From NCBI RefSeq assembly GCF_002079305.1, contig NZ_CP015039.1:1819501-1883500 (forward strand): a stretch of 64,000 nt of DNA. The letters run 5' to 3'. The position numbers and the translations under genes are program-made. Source of the stretch: Rhodovulum sp. P5. GTDB taxonomy: Bacteria; Pseudomonadota; Alphaproteobacteria; Rhodobacterales; Rhodobacteraceae. Shown piece by piece: positions 18,707 through 28,713 of this stretch. The notes under the pieces were generated by a model, which ran no database searches, was not told where the DNA came from, and worked only from the letters and a program-made list of their open reading frames with translations. The stretch's first letter is position 1. Each line of letters begins with the position of its first letter.

Positions 18707-19849
18707 CTATTGCCCCAGGTTCTGGGCGCTGTTCAGCGGCGCCAGACTGCCCGATACGATGGACAGCGCCTTCATCAGAGACACATAAGGTGCTTCGCTG
18801 ACATAGACGGTATCGCCATCGCGGATCATGAATTCACGGGCCAAGAAGATGCCGGTCGGCTGGGTCAGATCAAGGACATAGACCACCCGCTGCGGGTTGG
18901 TCAGGTCATTGCTGCCGACCACGGCCCGTGCCGTCCCGGCCGGTTCGTTGCGCAGGATGAACACGCCCTTGGGATTGGCAAGGTTGGTGGCCAGCCCGCC
19001 GACCTGAGCGATCGCCTCCACCGCGGTCAGGGTCTGCTTTTCGAACGGGATGCGCCGTTGCGCGACCGTGGCCCCCAGCGCGGTAAAGCTGCGCGTATCC
19101 CGCTCTACCAGGATGCGGTCGCCGTTGCGCAGGGCGACATCGAATTCCGGATGTTCATAGACATCCTCGAACCAGACCTGCCCCCGCTGCCGTCCCCGCA
19201 GAATCGTGATGCGGGCCACTTCCGGCGGGACCGAAACCCCCCCGGCGGTCGCCAGCATGGCGGTCAGCGTGCGGTTCGGCCGTTCGATCGGATAGACACC
19301 CTGCTTGCCCACGCCGCCCGCAACCGAAACCGTGGCGCCGTCCCCCGCGGTGCGGTTCACCAGAACCTGCGGGTCGGGCGACACGTCGGCAAGCTTTTCG
19401 GTGATGATCCTGCGCAATTCCTCCGGCGTCTTGCCGGCGGCAAGGATCCGGCCCGCATAGGGGACGAAGATGAACCCGTCCCCGTCCACCTGAATCGCCT
19501 GCAGCGCCGCGGCGTTGGTATCGGCACCGGCCAGAAGCCCGATATCGACACTTTCAAAAACCGTCAGGGCAAGCGTATCGCCGACCCGGATCCGGTCGGG
19601 CGCGATGACCGGGGCATGCACGAATTGCGACGGAAAGGCCGGGGCCGGCACCGGCGCCGTGGCCTTCGCCACCCGGTTGTCGACCAGCACCACATAGGCG
19701 TCGCCGCTTTTCTGGATCGAGCTTTCGATCAGTTCCGACGGGCTTGGCCCCGAACGCGGCAGACCGCAGCCCGCCAAAGACGCCATGATGGCGACCAGCG
19801 CAAGACCCCTCGCCTGTGGAAAACGTGCCTGCCGCCGCGATAATTTCAT
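18707..19849 (-). CDS. Wza/KpsD-type polysaccharide export lipoprotein
   Basis: 380-residue outer-membrane polysaccharide export protein. The N-terminus is a signal peptide with lipobox LAGCG. A Poly_export domain (IAPDRIRVGDTLALTVFES) and SLBB-type ligand loops (GDGATVSVAGGVGKQGVYPI, then IAQVGGLATN) follow. Such proteins form the outer-membrane channel for capsule or exopolysaccharide. The ATG at 19849 is chosen because the signal peptide starts there. No glycosyltransferases or inner-membrane partner are adjacent, so the rest of the pathway is elsewhere. It is divergent from dnaE2. Its occurrence near VPLPA-CTERM genes fits the known link of exosortase systems to exopolysaccharide. Confidence 0.88.
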   Translation of the reverse strand: MKLSRRQARFPQARGLALVAIMASLAGCGLPRSGPSPSELIESSIQKSGDAYVVLVDNRVAKATAPVPAPAFPSQFVHAPVIAPDRIRVGDTLALTVFESVDIGLLAGADTNAAALQAIQVDGDGFIFVPYAGRILAAGKTPEELRRIITEKLADVSPDPQVLVNRTAGDGATVSVAGGVGKQGVYPIERPNRTLTAMLATAGGVSVPPEVARITILRGRQRGQVWFEDVYEHPEFDVALRNGDRILVERDTRSFTALGATVAQRRIPFEKQTLTAVEAIAQVGGLATNLANPKGVFILRNEPAGTARAVVGSNDLTNPQRVVYVLDLTQPTGIFLAREFMIRDGDTVYVSEAPYVSLMKALSIVSGSLAPLNSAQNLGQ

Positions 19850-20007
19850 TGATTTCCGAAACACAGAATGCCCAGCCCCTGACCGGTCTAGTGAATTGTA
19901 TCGCAAAAGACCAGCGGCCGGAGGCGCGCAGTCCACCCATCGCACACACCGGGCAGATCCTGAGTCCAAGATATCACAGTCGACCCGTCACGACCGACTC
20001 CCGATGA

Positions 20008-20022
20008 GAACAAAGGGGGAAT
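20008..20022. promoter_or_regulatory. candidate LexA (SOS) box before dnaE2
   Basis: GAAC-N7-GAAT on the plus strand reads ATTC-N7-GTTC on the other strand, one mismatch from the alphaproteobacterial SOS box GTTC-N7-GTTC. It ends 16 nt before the dnaE2 start. dnaE2 is LexA-controlled in several alphaproteobacteria, so the position makes sense, but the match is imperfect. Confidence 0.4.
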
Positions 20023-20038
20023 ATAATGCCGAGTCGCC

Positions 20039-22960
20039 ATGTTCGCCGAATTGTCCATCACCTCGAACTTCAGCTTCCTGACGGGCGCGTCGCACCCCGA
20101 GGAATACATGCACCGTGCCGCGCTTCTGGGGATCGGGGCGCTGGCCGTGGCCGATGAAAACGCCGTGGCCGGCATCGTGCGTGCCCATAGCGCGGCGCGA
20201 GAGATCGCCCGGGCCGTGCGGGACCGTCGCGCCGCCGATGCCGACCCCATCGGCCCGCCGCGGCCGGCGCATATCCCCGCCCCGCCATCGGCCCCGATCT
20301 ACACCGTGCCGCGGCTGATCCCCGCCGCGCGGTTGGTGCTGGAGGACGGGTTTGCCGCCACCGCCCTGCCCCGCGACCGCGCGGCGTGGGGACGGCTCTG
20401 CCGGATGCTGTCCAAGGGGCGGCTGCGGGCGGCCAAGGGGGACTGCCGTCTCACCCTGGGCGATCTTCTGGACCGGGGCGCGGGGCTGGACTTCCTGCTC
20501 CACCCGCCACAGGCGGCCCCGCAACCGCGCGGCGCGGGCGCATGGGTGAAACAGGCACAGCGGCTGACGCGCCGCTTCCCCGGGCAGGTGTCGCTGCTGA
20601 TGGCCCCGGTCTATGACGGGCAGGATGCCGCCCGCTTTGACCGGCTTGCGCAACTGGGGCAGCGGCTGGGCCTGCCAACGGTCACCTCGGCGCAGCCATT
20701 GATGCATCACGCCCGCCGCCGACAGCTTGCCGATGTGCTGACCGCGATCCGCACCGGCACCCGCGTCGACGCCCTGGGCCGGGCCGCGCTGGCCAATGCC
20801 GAGCGGCGCCTGCGGTCAGAGGCAGAGATGCTGCGCCTGTTCCGCGGGCACGAGGCCGCCGTGCATCGCAGCGGCGAGATCGCCGCCCGCTGCACCTTCT
20901 CGCTGGACGAACTGCACTATGAATACCCTTCGGAACTGACCGGGGAGGAGACGGCGGCCCAGCGCCTGACCCGCCTTGCCCGGGCCGGGCTGAACTGGCG
21001 CTATCCCGATGGCGCGCCGGACCGGGTGCGCGCCATGATGGATCACGAACTCGCCCTCATCGCGAAGCTGAATTACGAGCCCTATTTCCTGACCGTCCAT
21101 GACATCGTCGCCTTTGCCCGGTCCCGCGGCATCCTGTGTCAGGGGCGCGGGTCGGCGGCCAATTCGGTGGTCTGCTACGCCCTTGGCGTCACCTCGGTCA
21201 GCCCCGAGATCGGCACCATGGTGTTCGAGCGTTTCGTGTCAGAGGCCCGCGACGAGCCCCCCGATATCGACGTCGATTTCGAACACGAACGGCGGGAGGA
21301 GGTGATCCAGCATATCTACGACCGCTACGGCCGCCACCGCGCCGGGCTTTGCGCCACCGTCATCCATTACCGCGGCAAGCGCGCCGTGCGCGAGGTCGGC
21401 CGGGCGATGGGCCTGTCCGAAGATACGCTCGCCGCGATGTCCAGCCAGATCTGGGGCTGGGGGTCGGGCGCGATCGAAGATCACCGGCTGGCCGAGATCG
21501 GCCTTGACCCAGCCGATCCACGCCTGCGCCGCACACTCGCCCTGATCCACGACATTCAGGGCTTCCCCCGGCACCTGTCCCAGCATGTCGGCGGCTTTGT
21601 CATCACCGAAGGCCGGCTTGACGAACTTGTGCCCATCGAGAACGCCACGATGGAGGGGCGCACGGTCATCTGCTGGGACAAGGACGATATCGACGCGCTC
21701 GGCATCCTCAAGGTCGACGTGCTGGCCCTGGGCATGCTGACCTGCCTGCGCAAGGCGTTCGACCTGATCGCGGTCCATCATGGTCAGCGGCTGGACCTCG
21801 CCACCCTGCCTGCCGAAGACCCCGCCACCTATGACATGCTCTGCCGGGCCGATTCCCTTGGCGTCTTTCAGGTGGAAAGCCGGGCGCAGATGAACTTCCT
21901 GCCGCGGATGCGCCCGCGGAAATTCTATGACCTCGTGATCCAGGTGGCGATCATCCGCCCCGGCCCCATTCAGGGCGACATGGTCCACCCCTATCTGCGC
22001 CGCCGGAACGGAGAGGAAGAGGTTCGTTTCCCCTCCGACGAACTGGGCCGGGTGCTGGGCAAGACGCTGGGCGTGCCGCTGTTTCAGGAACAGGCCATGC
22101 AGATCGCCATCACCGGCGCAGGGTTTTCACCGGAGGAGGCCGACCGCCTGCGCCGCTCGCTCGCCACCTTCAAGAAGCACGGCTCGGTCAGTGAATTCCG
22201 CGGCCGCTTTCTGAAAGGCATGGCCGCCAATGGCTATGATCGCGACTTCGCCGAACGCTGCTTTTCCCAGATCGAGGGGTTCGGGTCTTACGGCTTCCCC
22301 GAAAGCCATGCGGCCAGCTTCGCGCTGCTGGTCTATGCCTCGGCGTGGATCAAGCGGCACCACCCGGCCATCTTCGCCTGCGCGCTGCTGAACGCGCAAC
22401 CGATGGGGTTTTACGCCCCCGCCCAGATCGTGCGCGATGCCCGTGAACACGGGGTCACGGTGCGCCCTGTCTGCATCAATGCCAGCCACTGGGACAACAC
22501 CGTCGAACCCGACAGCCATGGCGGGCTGGCGTTGCGGCTGGGCTTTCGCCAGATCCGCGGCCTGCCCGAGGATGAGGTGCTCTGGATCACCAGCGCACGC
22601 GGCAACGGTTACCGGTCGGTCGAGGATGTCTGGCGCCGCGCCGGCCTGCCGCCCGCCCTGATCCGGACACTGGCCGAGGCCGATGCGTTTGCCGGGCTGG
22701 CGCTGTCCCGGCGCGAGGCCTCTTGGGCCGCCCGTGCGCTGACCAGCCCGACACCGCTGCCGCTGTTCCACGACGATCTGGACGGAGAGGGGATCGTGGA
22801 GCCCAAGGTCACGCTGCCGAAGATGGGCGAGGGTGAAGAGGTCGTCGAGGACTATCTTGCCCTGCGCCTGACGCTCCGCCGCCATCCCGTCGCGCTGCTC
22901 CGCCACCGGTTGACGCCACAGCGAAAACAGAAAGGGGGCCGCGAAGGCCCCCTCCCTTGA
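20039..22960 (+). CDS. dnaE2: error-prone DNA polymerase DnaE2 (ImuC), C-terminally short
   Basis: 973-residue C-family polymerase used in damage-induced mutagenesis. The PHP domain opens with ELSITSNFSFLTGASHPEE. The polymerase core has GRGSAANSVVCYALG, the catalytic PDIDVDFEH and FGSYGFPESHAASFA. Family members are usually about 1,050-1,150 residues and end in an OB-fold. Here the protein stops right after DYLALRLTLRRHPVALLRH, and its last residues (GGREGPLP) are encoded by the terminator hairpin of the convergent gene. The OB-fold appears deleted. No imuA or imuB is adjacent. An out-of-frame ATG at 20026 with a better ribosome site precedes the start used. Confidence 0.9.
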   Translation: MFAELSITSNFSFLTGASHPEEYMHRAALLGIGALAVADENAVAGIVRAHSAAREIARAVRDRRAADADPIGPPRPAHIPAPPSAPIYTVPRLIPAARLVLEDGFAATALPRDRAAWGRLCRMLSKGRLRAAKGDCRLTLGDLLDRGAGLDFLLHPPQAAPQPRGAGAWVKQAQRLTRRFPGQVSLLMAPVYDGQDAARFDRLAQLGQRLGLPTVTSAQPLMHHARRRQLADVLTAIRTGTRVDALGRAALANAERRLRSEAEMLRLFRGHEAAVHRSGEIAARCTFSLDELHYEYPSELTGEETAAQRLTRLARAGLNWRYPDGAPDRVRAMMDHELALIAKLNYEPYFLTVHDIVAFARSRGILCQGRGSAANSVVCYALGVTSVSPEIGTMVFERFVSEARDEPPDIDVDFEHERREEVIQHIYDRYGRHRAGLCATVIHYRGKRAVREVGRAMGLSEDTLAAMSSQIWGWGSGAIEDHRLAEIGLDPADPRLRRTLALIHDIQGFPRHLSQHVGGFVITEGRLDELVPIENATMEGRTVICWDKDDIDALGILKVDVLALGMLTCLRKAFDLIAVHHGQRLDLATLPAEDPATYDMLCRADSLGVFQVESRAQMNFLPRMRPRKFYDLVIQVAIIRPGPIQGDMVHPYLRRRNGEEEVRFPSDELGRVLGKTLGVPLFQEQAMQIAITGAGFSPEEADRLRRSLATFKKHGSVSEFRGRFLKGMAANGYDRDFAERCFSQIEGFGSYGFPESHAASFALLVYASAWIKRHHPAIFACALLNAQPMGFYAPAQIVRDAREHGVTVRPVCINASHWDNTVEPDSHGGLALRLGFRQIRGLPEDEVLWITSARGNGYRSVEDVWRRAGLPPALIRTLAEADAFAGLALSRREASWAARALTSPTPLPLFHDDLDGEGIVEPKVTLPKMGEGEEVVEDYLALRLTLRRHPVALLRHRLTPQRKQKGGREGPLP
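22931..22952 (-). terminator. rho-independent terminator of the convergent VPLPA-CTERM gene
   Basis: On the minus strand a 7-bp stem GGGGGCC/GGCCCCC with loop TTCGC is followed by TTTCTGTTTT. It lies 22 nt after the VPLPA-CTERM gene's stop and falls inside the last codons of dnaE2. Confidence 0.7.
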
Positions 22961-22974
22961 CGATATGACAGGGG

Positions 22975-23655
22975 TCAGGCGCCGCGGCGGCGCAGCCCGA
23001 CAACGCCAAAGCCCGCAAGCGCCGTCAAGACCAGCGGAAGCCCCGCGGGCAGCGGCACGACCGGACTGCCATCGCCGATCACGAAGGAGATCGACTCGCC
23101 GCTGAGCGCGTCGGTGACCGTGTAGGTGCCTTCGTACATGTTCAACGACGCAAAGGTCTGACCGGTCACCAGCCAGTTCTGGTCCGGCGTCCAGATGCCG
23201 TTCACGACATCGGCCGATTCCACGCCGAGCCCGGGATAAAGGTCGTTGCCGTCGAACATGTAGGTCGCAAAGCCCTTCTCGCCGGACGTGACGGTCCACG
23301 GGAAGTAATCGACGTCCCACGGGCCGACACCGTCTGCCCAGTCCCATGCCGAGAAATCCGTCCCGGCGTTGAAGCCATAGCTCGCATCCACCTGGCCGAC
23401 GGACGTACCGCCCATGATGCTCGCCGCGGGTGCGGCGGAATAGTCATAGTATTGAATGCCGACATTGCCCCACGTATGGGCCGTGCCCAGATCGACAAGT
23501 CCGGTAAGGTCGATCGAGCCGGAAGACTCCATCACCACGTCGCCGCTGACCTCACTGAACGTAAAGACCAGCGCCGCCTCGGACATGTCCGGAACCGCCG
23601 TCATCGCGACACAGGCCAGACCGCCCGCGGCAAGTGTACTCTTGATAAACGCCAT
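22975..23655 (-). CDS. VPLPA-CTERM sorting-domain surface protein
   Basis: 226-residue secreted protein. The ATG at 23655 is preceded by GGGGG and starts a signal peptide of about 27 residues ending SEAA. The C-terminus is a textbook VPLPA-CTERM signal: VPLPAGLPLVLTALAGFGVV followed by GLRRRGA. The mature part is rich in aromatic, Asp and Gly residues (WDWADGVGPWDVDYF) and looks like a beta-sandwich surface protein; no enzymatic motif is visible. It converges on dnaE2 with only 14 nt between the stops. Function unknown; likely anchored or released after processing by an exosortase-type enzyme encoded elsewhere. Confidence 0.82.
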   Translation of the reverse strand: MAFIKSTLAAGGLACVAMTAVPDMSEAALVFTFSEVSGDVVMESSGSIDLTGLVDLGTAHTWGNVGIQYYDYSAAPAASIMGGTSVGQVDASYGFNAGTDFSAWDWADGVGPWDVDYFPWTVTSGEKGFATYMFDGNDLYPGLGVESADVVNGIWTPDQNWLVTGQTFASLNMYEGTYTVTDALSGESISFVIGDGSPVVPLPAGLPLVLTALAGFGVVGLRRRGA

Positions 23656-23760
23656 GATACCCCCATTGACGAAACGCAGGCCCCAAACCAATTTCGCGGC
23701 CTGTCATCGCAACATAACATCGACGGTCCGCGCGATCTACAAGAACGCGTGGCGGGTCAC

Positions 23761-25059
23761 TCACCTCATGCGGTTCAGCAGATCGAGGCTTGCATAGCCG
23801 TCCGGCGCCATGCCGACCGATTTCTGATAGGCCCTGACCGCGGCAATCGTATTGGGGCCGATCCGGCCATCGATGCCCTGGGTATCGAACCCGGCCTGCG
23901 TCAGACGTTCCTGCAACTCCTTGCGCTCGGCCAGCCGCAGCGCACGGTCGCCACGGGGCCAGGACGCCTGTATTGCCGGGCCGCCCGCGATCCGGTCCGA
24001 CAGATGCCCCACCCCGATCACATAGGCATCGGCGGTGTTGTAGCGTTCGATCACCGCGAAATTGTCGAAGATCATGAAGGCCGCCCCCTCGGCCCCCGCG
24101 GGCAGCAGGATCGAGGCGCGGCCGTAATCGGGCACGGCCTTTCCGCGGATGTCGCGCACGCCCAGCGCGGTCCAGTCCGACGGCATCCGCATATCGGCGC
24201 GGTCCGCAAGTTCCACATCGAAGTCCCGCGGCAGGCGCACCTCCACCCCCCAGGGCTGGCCCTTGGTCCAGCCAAAGCGCGCCAGATACGCCGCGGTGGA
24301 GGCCAGCGCATCCGCCGGATCGTCGGCCCAGATATCGCGCCGCCCGTCGCCGGTGAAATCCACCGCATGTTCGAGATAGGAGGTCGGAATGAACTGGGTA
24401 TGGCCCATCGCCCCCGCCCATGACCCGGTCATGTGCCGCGCGTCGGTATCGCCCGCCTGCAGGATCTTCAGCGCCGCGATCAACTGCCCCTCGAAGAAGG
24501 TTCCCCGCCGCCCGTCAAAGGCCAGCGTCGCCAGCGCCTCGATAATCGGGGTCGATCCGCGATAGCTGCCATAGGCGCTTTCCAGCCCCCAGATCGCGAC
24601 GACGACCTCTTTCTCGACACCGTATCTGGCCTCGATCCGATCCAGCATCTGCCGATTGTCGGCCAGCGCCGCCTGGCCATTGCGCACCCGCGTCTCGGAC
24701 ACCGCGGAATCGAGATAGTCCCAGATCGTCTTGGTGAATTCCGACTGGTTGCGGTCCCGCTGGATCACATCGGTGTTGTAGCGTATCCCGCTGAACGCGG
24801 TATCGAAGACATCTGCCGAAATGCCTTGGCCCAGCGCCCGGTCGCGAAAACCCGCGATCCAGCGCTGAAAGGCGCGATTGGCGGTGGAAATCTGCATCGT
24901 CGTCACCCCTGCCCCGGCAACCTGCCCGACGGTCAGGGCAATCGTGCCCGGCCGTGGCACCGGAAACGGGGAGCGCTGCAACTCCATCGCGCTACTCGCC
25001 ACGGCCCCAAGGCCCATGGCGGCGGCCACACAGGCGGCCGTGTACGTCCTGATCGACAT
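23761..25059 (-). CDS. MltB-type lytic murein transglycosylase with peptidoglycan-binding domain
   Basis: 432-residue periplasmic enzyme that cleaves peptidoglycan glycan strands to anhydro products. A signal peptide covers about residues 1-24. The SLT_2/MltB domain (about 55-350) includes the catalytic Glu160 in IWGLESAYGSYRG, and GAMGHTQFIPTSY and DIWADDPADALAS are family motifs. A C-terminal peptidoglycan-binding domain (about 365-430) has GIDGRIGPNTIAAVRAYQ. The gene is monocistronic with the same orientation as its neighbours. Confidence 0.92.
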   Translation of the reverse strand: MSIRTYTAACVAAAMGLGAVASSAMELQRSPFPVPRPGTIALTVGQVAGAGVTTMQISTANRAFQRWIAGFRDRALGQGISADVFDTAFSGIRYNTDVIQRDRNQSEFTKTIWDYLDSAVSETRVRNGQAALADNRQMLDRIEARYGVEKEVVVAIWGLESAYGSYRGSTPIIEALATLAFDGRRGTFFEGQLIAALKILQAGDTDARHMTGSWAGAMGHTQFIPTSYLEHAVDFTGDGRRDIWADDPADALASTAAYLARFGWTKGQPWGVEVRLPRDFDVELADRADMRMPSDWTALGVRDIRGKAVPDYGRASILLPAGAEGAAFMIFDNFAVIERYNTADAYVIGVGHLSDRIAGGPAIQASWPRGDRALRLAERKELQERLTQAGFDTQGIDGRIGPNTIAAVRAYQKSVGMAPDGYASLDLLNRMR

Positions 25060-25188
25060 CTGCTCGGTCCTTCCCGAAGAGGGGCGCCCGGTTTCGGGCC
25101 GTTATTCTTGGGGCGGAGTGTACCGCGAACGGCCGAAATCTCAAAGCAGCGAAAAAGACCGGGCCTCGCGCCGGCCGGCCCCTGGCCC

Positions 25189-27444
25189 TTAGCGGCGTTT
25201 CCGGGTGACCTTGCGGCGGGTCTTCGCCGCCTTTGCCTTGGCCTGCCCGACCTTGCGCCGGGCCGGGCGCCCCCGAACACGGGTCGGCCCGGTGCGCACC
25301 GCCTTGTCCTCGATCGACAAAAGCTCCAGCGTCAGGCCGCCGGTCACCGGCACCGCTTCGGACAGGCGCACGGTCACGCGCTGACCGATGCCGATTTCCA
25401 GCCCCGTATCCGCCCCCATCAGGGTCTGCGCCTCGCGGTCATAGTGGAAATACTCGTTGCCCAATTCCCGGATCGGGATCAGCCCGTCGGCACCGCTTTC
25501 ATCAAGCGTCACGAACACGCCGAACCGCGCGATGCCAGAGACACGCCCCGAAAACTCGTTACCCACCCGTTCAGACAGATAGGCGGCAAGATACCGGTCG
25601 GTGGTGTCGCGTTCGGCCGTCATCGACCGGCGCTCGGTTTCCGAGATATGCTGCGCGGTCGCTTCCAGCGTGTCGATATCCTCGGGGCTTAGGCCGTCCT
25701 TGCCCCAGCCATGGGCCGTGATCAGCGCGCGGTGCACGATCAGATCCGCATAGCGCCGGATGGGGGAGGTGAAATGCGCGTAGGACCGAAGCGCCAGCCC
25801 GAAATGCCCGAAGTTTTCGGGGTTGTAGTAAGCCTGCGTCATCGACCGCAGCGTCGAGAGGTTGATCAATTCGGAGAACTCGCTGCCCACCGCCTGATCC
25901 AGCAGGTCGTTCAACTGGCGCGTATGCAAGACCTGCCCCTTGGCCAGCGTAAAGCCCGAGGCCGCGGCGACGTCGCGCAACGCGTCCAGCTTCTCCGGAG
26001 AGGGTTCCTCATGCACGCGGAACAAAAGGGGCCGGTGCAGACGGGTCAGTTCCTCGGCCGCCGCGACATTGGCAAGAACCATGAACTCCTCGATCAGCCG
26101 GTGCGCATCCAGACGGTCGCGGAACCGGACCGAGGTGACATGGCCGTCCTCGCTCAGTTCGATCTTCCGCTCCGGCAGGTCCAGATCCAGCGGTTGCCTT
26201 GCCTCGCGCGCGCGGGTCAGCGCCCCATAGGCGCCGTAAAGCGGGCGGATCACATCCTCCAGCAGGGGCGCGGTCCGCTCGCTCGGATGGCCGTCCTGCG
26301 CCGCCTGCACCTCTTCATAGGCCAGCGCGCCGGCAGACTGCATCAGCCCACGGGTGAACCGGTGGGACAGCTTGTTGCCGTTGGCGTCGATCTTCATCCG
26401 CACCGCGATACAGGCCCGCGGGACGCCCTCATGCAAGCTGCACAGGTCCCCCGACAACCGGTCGGGCAGCATCGGCACCACGCGGTCGGGGAAGTAGGTG
26501 GAATTGCCGCGCTTGCGCGCCTCCCGGTCCAGCGCCGACCCGGGTGTCACGTAATGGGCGACATCGGCGATGGCGACCCACAGCAGATACCCGCCCTCGT
26601 TCCTGGGGTCATCGTCGGGCATGGCCAGCACCGCATCGTCGCGGTCGCGGGCATCGGCGGGGTCGATGGTAACCAGCGGCAGGGCGCGCAGATCCTCGCG
26701 CTCCCCCAGCCCGGCGGGTCTGGCGCGGTCGGCCTCCTCAATCACACGGTCGGGAAACGCGTCGGGTATGCCATGCTGGTGGATCGCGATCAGGCTGACG
26801 GCCTTGGGCGCGGCCGGGTCGCCCAAGCGTTCCACGACCCGCGCCCGCTGAAGCCCCATGCGTCCGCGGGGGCCGGCCTGTTCGGCCTCCACCAACTCAC
26901 CGTCCTTCGCGCCGTGGGTGGCACTCGCCGCGACCTGCCATTCCTTGTCGGCGCCCTTGTCGATGGGCACGATCCGCCCGCCCTCGGCCCCCTTGCGGAA
27001 GATGCCAAGAATGCGCCGCGGATTGGTGCCGATCTTTCGGATCAGCCGCGCCTCGTACTGATGGTCGTCGCCGCGGACCTCTTGCAGGCGCGCGAGGATC
27101 CGGTCGCCCTCGCCCAGCGCCCCGTCGGTCTGGCGCGCAATAAACAGCACCCGCGGCTCCGGCCCCTCGCCATGCCATTCCAGCGGCTTGGCGAACAGGT
27201 CACCATCGGGCGTCGGGGCCAGCATCTGCAGGACCGACACCGGCGGCAACCGTTCGGGGTCGCGATAGGTCTTGCGGCGCTTTTCCAGATGCCCCTCGTC
27301 CTCCAGCTCCTTCAGCACGCGTTTCAGGTCGATCCGGTCGGCGCCCTTTATCCCGAACGCCTTGGCGATATCGCGCTTGGAGGTCTGGCCGGGATTGGCG
27401 GCAATCCAGTCGAGGATCTGGGTCTTGGAGGGGATTTGGCTCAT
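25189..27444 (-). CDS. rnr: ribonuclease R
   Basis: 751-residue 3'-5' exoribonuclease. An N-terminal winged helix (about 1-60) and cold-shock/OB domains precede the RNB domain. That domain starts near residue 260 and carries the catalytic aspartates in DPADARDRDDAVLA (261-274). The S1 RNA-binding domain lies near 640-720 (FSGRVSGIARFGVFVTLDE). The tail is very Lys/Arg-rich, as usual for RNase R. It degrades structured RNA and assists rRNA quality control. Downstream of dapE on the same strand with a 53-nt gap. Confidence 0.96.
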   Translation of the reverse strand: MSQIPSKTQILDWIAANPGQTSKRDIAKAFGIKGADRIDLKRVLKELEDEGHLEKRRKTYRDPERLPPVSVLQMLAPTPDGDLFAKPLEWHGEGPEPRVLFIARQTDGALGEGDRILARLQEVRGDDHQYEARLIRKIGTNPRRILGIFRKGAEGGRIVPIDKGADKEWQVAASATHGAKDGELVEAEQAGPRGRMGLQRARVVERLGDPAAPKAVSLIAIHQHGIPDAFPDRVIEEADRARPAGLGEREDLRALPLVTIDPADARDRDDAVLAMPDDDPRNEGGYLLWVAIADVAHYVTPGSALDREARKRGNSTYFPDRVVPMLPDRLSGDLCSLHEGVPRACIAVRMKIDANGNKLSHRFTRGLMQSAGALAYEEVQAAQDGHPSERTAPLLEDVIRPLYGAYGALTRAREARQPLDLDLPERKIELSEDGHVTSVRFRDRLDAHRLIEEFMVLANVAAAEELTRLHRPLLFRVHEEPSPEKLDALRDVAAASGFTLAKGQVLHTRQLNDLLDQAVGSEFSELINLSTLRSMTQAYYNPENFGHFGLALRSYAHFTSPIRRYADLIVHRALITAHGWGKDGLSPEDIDTLEATAQHISETERRSMTAERDTTDRYLAAYLSERVGNEFSGRVSGIARFGVFVTLDESGADGLIPIRELGNEYFHYDREAQTLMGADTGLEIGIGQRVTVRLSEAVPVTGGLTLELLSIEDKAVRTGPTRVRGRPARRKVGQAKAKAAKTRRKVTRKRR

Positions 27445-27497
27445 GCGCTCAGAGGTAGCACGGCCCCCCTGCCCCGTCAGCCGGAATCGCGGGCCGC

Positions 27498-28646
27498 TCA
27501 GGCGAAATAGCCCGACAGGATGCGGCTGTAGATCCGCGTCAGGGTCTCGATCTGCGCGATCTCCACCCGCTCATCGACCTGGTGCATGGTCTTGCCCACA
27601 AGGCCGAATTCCACCACCGGGCAGAAATCCTTGACGAAACGGGCATCCGACGTGCCACCCGAGGTCGACAACTCCGGCCGCCGCCCGGTTTCAGCCTCCA
27701 CCGCGCTGGCCACCAGATCGGACAGCGGCCCCGGCGGGGTCAGGAAGCTTTCGCCCGACACCTTGATCTCCATGTCAAAGCGGATGCCGGTTTCTTCGGT
27801 AATCTTGTCGGCCTCCGCCCGAAGCCAGTCGGTCAGACTGTCGGAGGAATGCACCTCGTTGAAGCGGATGTTGACGGTGGCATGGCAGACACCCGGAATC
27901 ACGTTGGTCGCCGGATTGCCGGTGTCGAAGGTCGTCACCGCAAGCGTCGAGGGGTCGAAATGCGGTGTGCCCTCGTCCAGCGGATAGGCGGCCAGCCGCT
28001 CCACCAGCCGGGCCATCGCCGGGATCGGGTTTTGCGCCCGGTGCGGATAGGCGGCATGGCCCTGCCGCCCATGCGCCGTGAAATAGGCAGTCATCGAGCC
28101 GCGCCGCCCGATCTTCATCATGTCGCCCATGTCTTCGCGGCTGGTCGGCTCTCCCACAAGGCAGGCCGACATATGCTCCCCTTGCGTCGCCATCCAGTCG
28201 AGTATCGCGGTCGTGCCGTCGACGGCGTCGCCTTCCTCGTCCCCGGTCAGCGTGATGACGATGGCGCCCTCTGGCGGTGTCTCGGTCACGAAGTCGATGG
28301 CCGCCGCCACGAAGGCCGCAACGCCCGATTTCATGTCGGTCGCACCCCGCCCCCATAGCCAACCATCGCGCCGGTCCGCCCCGAACGGGTCGGCCGTCCA
28401 TGCGGCGGTGTCGCCCGCCGGCACGACATCGGTGTGACCGTTGAACCCGAAGGTCTTCGGGTGCCCCTTGCCCCCCCAGCGCGCGAAAAGGTTCGCCACG
28501 CCACCGCGGTCGGCCCGGTGGCATTCGAACCCCGCGGCGGCAAGCCGGGCCTCGACCAGCCGCAGCGCGCCGCCTTCCGTGGGGGTCACCGACCGGCAGC
28601 GGATCAACTCGGCGGTCAGGGCAATCGGGTCGGCTGGGTCGGTCAT
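27498..28646 (-). CDS. dapE: succinyl-diaminopimelate desuccinylase DapE
   Basis: 382-residue zinc aminoacylase of the M20 family that releases LL-diaminopimelate from its N-succinyl form in lysine and cell-wall synthesis. Metal and catalytic motifs are [10 protein letters not shown] (His71, Asp73), GATDMKSG (Asp104) and TGDEEGDA (Glu137/138). The dimerisation segment [24 protein letters not shown] is present. The ATG at 28646 matches the family N-terminus ([17 protein letters not shown]); the frame upstream is not protein-like. Confidence 0.95.
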   Translation of the reverse strand: MTDPADPIALTAELIRCRSVTPTEGGALRLVEARLAAAGFECHRADRGGVANLFARWGGKGHPKTFGFNGHTDVVPAGDTAAWTADPFGADRRDGWLWGRGATDMKSGVAAFVAAAIDFVTETPPEGAIVITLTGDEEGDAVDGTTAILDWMATQGEHMSACLVGEPTSREDMGDMMKIGRRGSMTAYFTAHGRQGHAAYPHRAQNPIPAMARLVERLAAYPLDEGTPHFDPSTLAVTTFDTGNPATNVIPGVCHATVNIRFNEVHSSDSLTDWLRAEADKITEETGIRFDMEIKVSGESFLTPPGPLSDLVASAVEAETGRRPELSTSGGTSDARFVKDFCPVVEFGLVGKTMHQVDERVEIAQIETLTRIYSRILSGYFA

Positions 28647-28713
28647 GGCGCGTCTCTTCTGGCTGGCGGACCAGCGATATCCTGCCCGATGCCGCACCGC
28701 AATAGCACGCCCC

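Noticed and set aside
20026..20038. ATG at 20026 with a good GGGGG ribosome site as the dnaE2 start
   Set aside because: It is not in frame with dnaE2 (13 nt offset) and leads to no protein-like frame; the conserved N-terminus begins at 20039.
25711..27510. 599-codon open frame on the plus strand opposite rnr
   Set aside because: Antisense shadow of RNase R, with no ribosome site or recognisable motif.
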